From NCBI GenBank assembly GCA_036939755.1, contig JALLAZ010000527.1:1-14386 (forward strand): a stretch of 14,386 nt of DNA. Reading direction: 5' to 3'. The notes beneath the pieces are model-generated. The model did not search any database and was not told the DNA's origin. It saw only the letters and a list, made by a program, of their open reading frames with translations. Source of the DNA: Stephanodiscus triporus. Its lineage: Eukaryota > Bacillariophyta > Thalassiosirophyceae > Thalassiosirales > Thalassiosiraceae. Shown here piece by piece: positions 8,546 to 14,386 of this stretch; within the stretch, counting starts at the first letter, position 1; every line of letters starts with the position of its first letter. Both the position numbers and the translations under genes were made by a program.

Positions 8546-11500
8546 ATGGTAGCCCCCCCGCGGCGCCGTCCACAATTCAGTCGAAGGGCATGGTGCTGGA
8601 CAAAAGAAGGCAATATGGCGACATTGAAGGGTGCAAAAAAGAAGATAGACATCAATGATATCCGCGCAGACAGAGGCGGGGATCCAGAAAAATATCGTCG
8701 GGCTCTGTCGATGTATGATTCTTCCTCCTCACCGTCGATTCCGCGGGCTTCCCCCCTGCATAAAAATAACGATGGCGGGGATTGCTCCGCATCGGCGCCG
8801 TACATAGATGAAGCATTATCCCTCGATTCCCAACGCCGGTCGACGCTCACAAACCTCGAAAGTCTCCGATCCAAACTGTCGAATTTGCAAAAAACTGTCG
8901 TAGCGCCCAAGATGAAGGCCAAAGAGGACGTCACCCAAGAGTTGGCACAAATGAAGGAGTGGAAAACGGAGATAACGAAACTATCAAATGAAGTGAACGA
9001 TGCGGAGAAGAGGAGGGACGCGCTGCTTGACAAAATCAACGAGGTATTGGCGAATATCAATTTGGACGAAATGGTTTTGCGCGATGTTGGCTCGGCTGAC
9101 AACAGCGCAACGCCGGGGCCGGGCCGTGACAAGGTCGTTGCAGTTCAGGCCCAGCAAAAGATGCAACAACCGTTATCGGTATCAGCTGCTGCATTTTCGC
9201 CCAAAACTCCAGTGAAACCAATTGGCGAGACATCCTCCACTGTCCCCCTCCTATCTCCGGAGGAAATTAAATCAGTACCGCCCGAGAGAATTCTCAATAT
9301 CAACGTTGGTGTCCTAGGTCATGTCGATACTGGCAAAACCTCTCTAGTGAAAACTCTCAGCTCTGTTCTCTCCACTGCTGCATTGGATAAATCCAAGCAA
9401 TCACGAGCGAGGGGTATCACGTTAGACTTGGGTTTCTCTGCTTTTTTATTACCGTTGCCGGAGCATATGAGGAAAGCGGACGCGGTTGGCGGTGATAGTT
9501 GCAAGGACAATGAAACATCTAATAACGACAGCGGCAACGGTTCAAAACAAAATGCTCATGACACCAAAAATACTGATGCCGATTCGCGAGAAACGAACCT
9601 ACGACACAAGTACGACTTGCTTCAGGTTACACTCGTGGACTGTCCCGGCCACGCCTCATTGATCAGAACCATAATCGGAGGAGCTCAAATCATCGACATG
9701 ATCTTGCTCGTCGTGGATGCTACCAAGGGAATGCAAACACAAACGGCCGAATGCCTCGTCATCGCCGAAATGACAACTCGCAATTTAATTGTGGTTCTCA
9801 ACAAGATTGATATGTTTCCAGAGAATGAACGCGAAGACCGATTGCGCGTGGCGGAGAAGAAAATGAGGGCTGCACTTCGAGGGACCAAATTTGAGGATGC
9901 CCAGATGGTAGGCATAAGCGCATGTGTGGGTGGCGAGAAGGTGGCTGCCGTGGGAGGCACTGGCGCCGGTGATGTGGGTCACGGCGGGATAACGGCGGCT
10001 AAGGTTGCGGGAACGCACAATATTCACGGTCTACTGAACTTATTACAATCGCAAATGCGAGCGCCGCATCGAGATGCCCGCCCATCGCCCGATCAATTCC
10101 ATTTTGCCGTGGATCACTGCTTTCCCATCAAGGGCCAAGGGACTGTCCTCACGGGTACCTGTCTGGCAGGGTCCGCTCGCCCTAACGATATGGTGGAATT
10201 TCCCACCCTATCAATACAGAAGAAGATAAAAGGTCTTCAAATGTTCAGACGAAAGGCGAGTATTGTTCAACAGGGCGATAGAGCTGGGATTTGTGTTTCA
10301 AATTTCGATGCCAAGTTGATGGAACGTGGTATCATCGCCTCTCCCGGAACTGTGACATTAATACGTGGAGCAATCGCAACTGTGCGGAAGGTGCGCTTCT
10401 TTAAGGGAGAGCTGAACTCAGGGGCGAAGTTCCATATCAGTGTTGGACATACAACGGTAATGGCCACTGTCACATTCTGGGGTGCTCGTGAGATTGCGAA
10501 GCAGGTGCAATATGAAGAGGAAAAGAAAACGGAAGCATTTGGAAAATCGTCACTAGGAGGCTCCGCGGACTTGGCGGGTTTGCCTCGGTTAAAGTTTGAC
10601 TGGAATCAAGATTTCTTGCATCAGGACAATTATCTCGATTCGCTTCCAACATGTGACAACAATTCTGAGTGGGATAAGTCGACGCCAGAACAAGGAAACA
10701 GGAAAGACACTCTTCCGCCCTTGCATTGGGCAAGGCTCGAGTTTCTCACTCCTGTATATTGTCCTATGGATTCTCTTGTGATTGGGTCAAGGCTGGATTC
10801 GGATGTGAATGCCAATGCTTGTCGACTTGCTTTTTCCGGCCGGTTAGTTGAGAGATATAATGCAAAATCTGTAAGAGATAGTGGATTTTTTGTCGTTCCA
10901 TCTCTTCCTTCTCTCACATTGTCATCTCATCTCTGTCACTTCTCAAGGATCACGGCCGTTTGAGAACATACACCAAAAAAGTAAAAGTGGGCACTGTATG
11001 TCGGCTAGGCGATCCTTTCAGACGCACCGATGACAACAAAATAGTTCGCTATGAAGTCTTTGGCACAGACTTATTTAAAAAGGAAACCAATATGACGCAA
11101 TTTGTTGGTCTGCTTGTTGAAACTGACAATGGTGATGTCGGAAGCATTCAATCATCGTTCGGAACCTCGGGTAAATTCCGTGTCAATTTTCCAGGTGGTA
11201 CTGAAATCCGTGAGGGCGACCCGTTGTATCTGCGCTTTAAACGATATGCCAACGATCCTAAAAAGGCCATACACCAGGACGGAATCCTCCCTCCCGCAAG
11301 GACTGGCACTATCGTTGATCCTCCGGTGAAAAAGAAAAAAAATAAAGGTAAGAATGGAAAAATTCAGCATGGATCACTACAATCAGCGGCGGCAAATAGC
11401 ACAACAAGAAAGGATGATGCTAAGACAAACAATTCATTCGGAGACATTGTGAAACTCAAAGGAGAACTATTAGACAACGGCAAGCACACTGTAGCAATTG

Positions 11501-11685
11501 TGGCGGGATTGTTTTCCATGGAAGACGATATCAGTCAACACAAAGGACGCAGCATATTGTCCCTTTCAACCGAAGAAGAGGGAACGGTCGATGGTTCATT
11601 TGGAAAAATGGGAAAATGCAAAGTTTTTTTCAAGGAGGGTGTCTCTGCAAAGATTGGAAGTAAAGTAAAAATGATAATAAATTAA
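8546..11685 (+). CDS. EEFSEC: Selenocysteine-specific elongation factor (eEFSec) with SerRS-arm fusion
   Basis: Two exons, 8546-10870 and 10948-11685, join in phase 0 over a 77 bp intron (GTAAGA...CAAG) into 1020 residues. The protein is a GTPase that delivers Sec-tRNA-Sec to UGA codons in selenoprotein mRNAs with SECIS elements. Residues 34-183 resemble the SerRS tRNA-binding arm; 184-247 are a Pro/Ser/Gln linker. The G domain has GHVDTGKT (258-265), RGITLD (289-294), DCPGH (365-369) and NKID (419-422), plus an Asn/Asp/Ser-rich insert at about 310-352. Domains II and III follow. D523, H524 and R579 match the pair and arginine reported to bind Sec in human eEFSec. Domain IV (about 780-876) contains GTDLFKKETN and SSFGTSGKF. 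After a Lys-rich linker (902-911), residues 940-1020 look like a second, diverged domain IV barrel. M24 at 8615 has better start context (A at -3, G at +4) and may be used, giving 997 residues. Confidence 0.94.
8645..9094 (+). other. SerRS N-terminal tRNA-binding arm domain within eEFSec
   Basis: Residues 34-183. The first helix IDINDIRADRGGDPEKYR matches the opening of eukaryotic cytosolic SerRS (pattern L-D-x-N-x-F-R-x-x-K-G-G-x-P-E-x-x-R). A Ser/Pro/Asn-rich insert (about 57-82) follows. A long heptad-rich coiled coil (about 86-170) has the order seen in SerRS: IDEAL..LD.QRR, LESLRSKLSNLQK, a basic turn with AKEDV, then the returning helix ELAQMK.WK.EI..L..EV to DALLDKI, and a short VL segment where SerRS arms end before the catalytic domain. 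No class II synthetase motif follows; the frame runs into the GTPase domain instead. Residue comparison is by eye from family knowledge. Confidence 0.8.
11440..11682 (+). repeat. Diverged second copy of eEFSec domain IV barrel
   Basis: Residues 986-1019 (GTVDGSFGKMGKCKVFF region) align without gaps to 840-873 of the main domain IV (GSIQSSFGTSGKFRVNF region) with about 10 identities in 34, including SFG, GK, V, F and two late glycines. The preceding VAGLFSMEDD also parallels VGLLVETDNG. Both are followed by alternating hydrophobic strands. A Lys/Asn-rich linker separates them. Confidence 0.6.
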
Positions 11686-11710
11686 TAATCATCTGTTCAA
11701 CTTTTATTTC

Positions 11711-11748
11711 AGAAGTGTTATAAGACTTCTTGTCATTGTGATGGCAAG
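11711..11748 (+). other. Two overlapping hairpins just after the eEFSec stop
   Basis: Starting 26 bases after the stop codon, AGAAGT (11711-11716) can pair with ACTTCT (11725-11730). Overlapping it, CTTGTCAT (11729-11736) can pair with ATGGCAAG (11741-11748) with one G-U pair and a TGTG loop. They share two bases, so they could be alternative folds of the 3' UTR. They do not show the quartet and AA loop required of a SECIS element. Confidence 0.35.
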
Positions 11749-12151
11749 TGATGTTAATAGATTACTTTTGATGGTAGCAATGGACGATGGCATCGAGTAT
11801 GACCCAAGAATACCTGTGGTCATTAGGGAAACCTATGGGATGTAGAAAAGTGCTCCTGGGATCAAAACCCGTCTGATCACAGCATAGTAGGTAGATATGT
11901 ACACAGATCTATCAGCGGGCAGTTTCAAGTAACTGTTTGAGAATCGTGTGCTATCGAACTCGGCAAATCAAGTCGAGGTTGTTCGATCGGAGCAGCCTAT
12001 GCAATGGATGGGTTTCAGCTATACAATCATCTTTCGTCATGAAAATCTCGGTGGAGATGTTCCCTCATTAATCTACATGTTGGACAGTCCTCTCGGAACG
12101 TAAATACAGATGGGCATATTGACCCTCAGCTTGGGAGATCATTCACGGTAA
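11749..12151. other. Intergenic sequence without a supported gene
   Basis: In the same frame as the degraded patch that follows, an ATG at 11771 opens a 24-codon run, and stretches at 11933-12100 are free of stops. Several stops of all kinds break the frame (TAG near 11843, paired TAG near 11885, TAA at 11930, 12101 and 12149). It could be the eroded 5' part of the same pseudogene, but the stop density alone is not far from chance. Confidence 0.3.
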
Positions 12152-12751
12152 CATTTTTTGGATCAAGATACTGGCGATGCTCCGTTGCTGATGCCTGATG
12201 CAACAAAGCTAACTGGGCTTGGGGGGGTCATTTCTGTTTCGGAGGCTATCAAGGGAAGTTTTGCCGCCAATGATGCATTATATGAGCTTTGAATTGCCAC
12301 GAAGTTGCTCAAAGAATCAAGACAATGAATTGTCGTACATGTACCCGTCGAGACCCTCCTGCCTCCTCCTGCCCCATCAATCGATGCCCCACCCGATAAT
12401 GACGATTGGACCCCAGCGTCGCTCGGCGTACCGTTCGTGAAGTTGCCGAGTGAATTTCTCGCAGGTGTGGGTGCGAAGCGGAGCAGTATCTTCTACATAG
12501 ACAACATCCGTGATCCCTCGGGACGGGACAATACTGTCATAGGCGCGAAGATCCATGATCATCAACAAATGTTCATCACCCAGATGCGGAGGACGACAAC
12601 GTCTTCCACGTCTAACAAAAGTTCTCATAAACACCGCCTAAGATCTAATCGTGATTCGACAATAATTATGCACTCTTATGTTTTTGAGTTCTCTTTCTGC
12701 TACTACTCATATAATCTTAACAAGTCTGTTGTGAATGAAGAAGACTATTGA
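12152..12751 (+). pseudogene. Degraded coding-like stretch, family unknown
   Basis: One frame runs 200 codons with only two internal stops (TGA at 12290 and 12326), where about nine would be expected by chance. The first part reads DQDTGDAPLLMPDATKLTGL and the last PFVKLPSEFLAGVG then SSIFYIDNIRDPSGRDN, with higher GC than the flanks. No start codon, splice sites spanning the stops, or domain I recognise is present. The antisense frame 12634-12377 is also open, so strand is uncertain. It may be a dying gene or retroelement fragment, or an exon of an unrecognised gene. Confidence 0.28.
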
Positions 12752-12954
12752 AATGGTTAAGTCTGGTACGATAGAGTAGTACACAGGCAGGTGTATCTCC
12801 AAGACACGTGCAAAAAAACACCACCTCTCAGTTCTACAATACGCGACATCTTCGGTATGTTGATCGCTTACTTTTTTCACTACTAACTTACCCTATTTGC
12901 TAAACAATGTTTTACATAAAAGTACGTTAGATAGCCCACAAACACAACTCAACC

Positions 12955-13134
12955 ATGTTTTCCGATGCTTCACCAGGAGCGGCCAACCCCAAGATGAATG
13001 AATCATTAGTTCATACAGCACAGAGGTCTTTCAACCGTGCATGCGCACAGTTATTGACGGAGATATTTGGTCAGACAGTGGTTGGTTTTTGGTTGGTTTT
13101 GGGGTTGTGGGACATCCGACATGCAATTAGCTAG
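12955..13134 (+). CDS. Possible small protein or first exon, 59 residues
   Basis: An ATG at 12955 in the good context CAACTCAACCATG opens 59 codons to TAG at 13134. The N-terminal half (MFSDASPGAANPKMNES) is polar, a helix-like middle follows, and a Trp/Val/Leu-rich segment near residues 42-53 may be membrane-associated. A GT at about 13070 (after TTACTGACGGAGATATTTG-like sequence) could instead be a splice donor. No homology is recognised, and such an ORF can occur by chance. Confidence 0.2.
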   Translation: MFSDASPGAANPKMNESLVHTAQRSFNRACAQLLTEIFGQTVVGFWLVLGLWDIRHAIS

Positions 13135-13828
13135 GCTGAAGCTAGCTAAAAAAACACACCCCAACCATGGCGGCTGCCGTGGCGCTCCCCCTGGCGCCGC
13201 TGCATCATACAACAATCAGCCAACATGCTGCAGGACAAGTATATGTCATTAAAGTTAGTGAATATAATTGTTTGTATAATTAATTGACTATTTAAAGACA
13301 CAGCGCGTTGTTGACGCACTGTGCACTCCAAAATTAGAGGTTCTTTTCATGATAAAAACGCCATCTACCCTAAGGGCCCAATCGATAGGATAGTGCATTA
13401 TGAGTTGATGGCAGGTTTTAGGTAGATGGGGTTTCAAGAAATGAATGCGTACAAACAATTGGCTTGGATGCCATTGTCTCTATCTTTTTATTGGAGATTT
13501 TACCATGCTGTGTGTGCAAGGGTGAATTCGGAAGAGAGAGTTCCGACTGGAGATTTTTTGTTTCACGCTCCGTACCTAGTACGTAGGAATTAAATTTGTA
13601 TGCAAACTTCTTTTTAGCTAAATCCCACTGTACCATCTCTTTTTTCAGATCATATTCCGCATTTTTCCCTATTTATTCCAATTCGCACCATCTTTTTTTG
13701 AGATTGTTTCTTAAATTTTGTGGTACCAATGCTACAAATTCCTACATACCTGGGCTCAAGTAGGAATCCCTTTTTTTGGACTTCAAATTTTTTCTGTCCA
13801 CCAAAGCAGATTCATACAAATTCGTATG
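13135..13828. other. Gene-free AT-rich region with small hairpins
   Basis: No supported gene. Contents include a hairpin at 13299-13323 (CACAGCGCGT pairing with ACGCACTGTG, 9 of 10, TGTTG loop). An imperfect inverted repeat has CCATCTACCCTAA at 13361-13373 and TTAGGTAGATGG at 13418-13429. GTAGGAATT-type sequences near 13581 and, inverted, near 13735-13745 form another pair. An ATG at 13167 opens only 38 codons. Just upstream, a G-rich run of GG and GGGG blocks at about 13078-13111 could form a two-layer quadruplex. Confidence 0.4.
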
Positions 13829-13993
13829 ATACAAATTGGTTTTGTTAATTTGTATGATACAAATTCATATCATGTTATGATACGAATTGGTTTTGTGTGA
13901 ATTCGTATTATACGAGTTTGTATCAAACATGATATGAATTGGTACTTCATGATACAAATTTGTATCACACAAATTAACCAAACCGATATGTAT
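13829..13993. repeat. Nested AT-rich foldback (inverted repeat)
   Basis: Outer arms 13838-13865 and 13957-13984 are complementary at 26 of 28 positions and continue outward more weakly to 13829 and 13993. Inside, AATTCATATCATGTT (13862-13876) pairs perfectly with 13926-13940, and ATACGAATT (13880-13888) pairs perfectly with 13900-13908. An 18 bp perfect palindrome TGATACAAATTTGTATCA lies at 13950-13967 on the right side only. The short unit ATGATACAAATT recurs several times in both directions. It may be a MITE-like foldback or a transcribed hairpin. Confidence 0.75.
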
Positions 13994-14239
13994 TGAGGTT
14001 GAGGGAAATAGATGGGGCGATATATTATCTTAAAATATCACAGTCACTTACTAAGCTAGTACACTGTACTAAAAGTATGAATTCACGTTTTTTATTAGGT
14101 GAATTTTACTCTGTAAAAATACTTGACTATGGTTTCCGCCTCCGCCTCTCCCCTCCGCTAGCCTTATAGAATAGTTACTAATGACTTTAGGCAATTGATT
14201 ATGAAAGAATAGGCTCTATTTTATAAAAATTATAGTCTA
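13994..14239. other. 3' flank of the partial minus-strand gene
   Basis: These 246 AT-rich bases presumably contain the 3' UTR of the gene whose stop codon is at 14242-14240. A pyrimidine-rich block (CCGCCTCCGCCTCTCCCCTCC) lies near 14139-14158. No gene is visible. Confidence 0.4.
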
Positions 14240-14386
14240 TCACTCGAAATAGTTGTTGTCGTACCCAGCCTCAAAGAGGCTCTTGCCGCAGTCCATGATG
14301 GTGATTTGGGTCACCACCGCAAACGCCCGGAACGCGGTCCCATGGAGGGTGATGCAGTGGCGAAAGACCTGGGAGAGTATCCCCCA
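14240..14386 (-). CDS. C-terminal end of an unidentified protein, partial
   Basis: On the minus strand the window edge opens directly into 48 codons ending with TGA at 14242-14240. The visible tail begins WGILSQVFRHCITLHG, then a small-residue/hydrophobic stretch (FRAFAVVTQITIM), and ends CGKSLFEAGYDNNYFE. Codons favour G/C at the third position (AAC, TAC, GAG, GTG, CTC), and GC content drops sharply right after the stop, which supports real coding sequence. No family is recognised. The 5' part lies beyond 14386. Confidence 0.55.
   Translation of the reverse strand, partial: WGILSQVFRHCITLHGTAFRAFAVVTQITIMDCGKSLFEAGYDNNYFE

Noticed and set aside
8539..9132. 197-codon antisense open frame under the eEFSec N-terminus
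   Set aside because: It is Ser/Phe-rich and antisense to a coiled coil whose sense strand has a clear family match; a typical shadow.
10871..10963. Read-through end of eEFSec exon 1 (GFFVVPSLPS tail)
   Set aside because: This is intron sequence: GTAAGA donor, pyrimidine tract and CAAG acceptor, and splicing restores the conserved domain IV.
11686..12151. Search for a SECIS element near the elongation factor gene
   Set aside because: No stem with the ATGA...AA...TGAT-type core was found by eye, and eEFSec itself is not a selenoprotein.
12377..12634. Antisense open frame of 85 codons
   Set aside because: No recognised domain. It overlaps the plus-strand coding-like frame that is longer and continues upstream, though strand remains uncertain.
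13067..13252. 61-codon frame MVRQWLVFGW...
   Set aside because: It starts inside the G-rich repeat-like run and lacks a supportable start or homology.

Overview
The window looks like nuclear DNA of a diatom or a close photosynthetic stramenopile. The reasons are short GT-AG introns (77 to 125 bp), compact gene spacing, a plastid-type bipartite leader with an ASAF-like cleavage site on the first protein (ADA|F), and a eukaryotic selenocysteine elongation factor. The species cannot be named from the sequence alone. All exon structures were built by hand from reading frames, splice consensus and family motifs.

Layout. (1) 307-2513 (+): two-exon CLC anion channel predicted to be plastid-targeted, with two CRE-like sites upstream. 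(2) 4925-2607 (-): five-exon type II membrane glycosidase of the six-hairpin kind, convergent with CLC. (3) 5253-7211 (+): five-exon alpha/beta hydrolase of the HSL/arylacetamide-deacetylase kind, sharing a 327 bp divergent promoter region with the glycosidase. (4) 8387-7677 (-): single-exon polytopic membrane protein with weak emopamil-binding/EXPERA-like motifs. (5) 8546-11685 (+): two-exon selenocysteine-specific elongation factor (eEFSec) of 1020 residues, much larger than the ~600 residue animal protein. (6) 11686-14239: a 2.5 kb stretch with no secure gene. It holds a degraded coding-like patch, one possible 59-codon ORF, hairpins and a nested AT-rich foldback. (7) 14386-14240 (-): the C-terminal end of a gene that continues beyond the window.

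The main find is in the eEFSec gene. Before the GTPase domain, in one uninterrupted reading frame, lies what reads as the N-terminal tRNA-binding arm of a eukaryotic seryl-tRNA synthetase (first helix with a GGDPE motif, then a long coiled coil), without the synthetase catalytic domain. SerRS is the enzyme that puts serine on tRNA-Sec, and its arm recognises long variable arms. Fusing that arm to the factor that delivers Sec-tRNA-Sec suggests a second tRNA grip or a hand-over function. The same protein also ends in what looks like a diverged duplicate of its domain IV barrel. I know of no description of either arrangement, but could not search.

The genes do not form a pathway. They are ordinary neighbours in a compact genome with convergent and divergent pairs.
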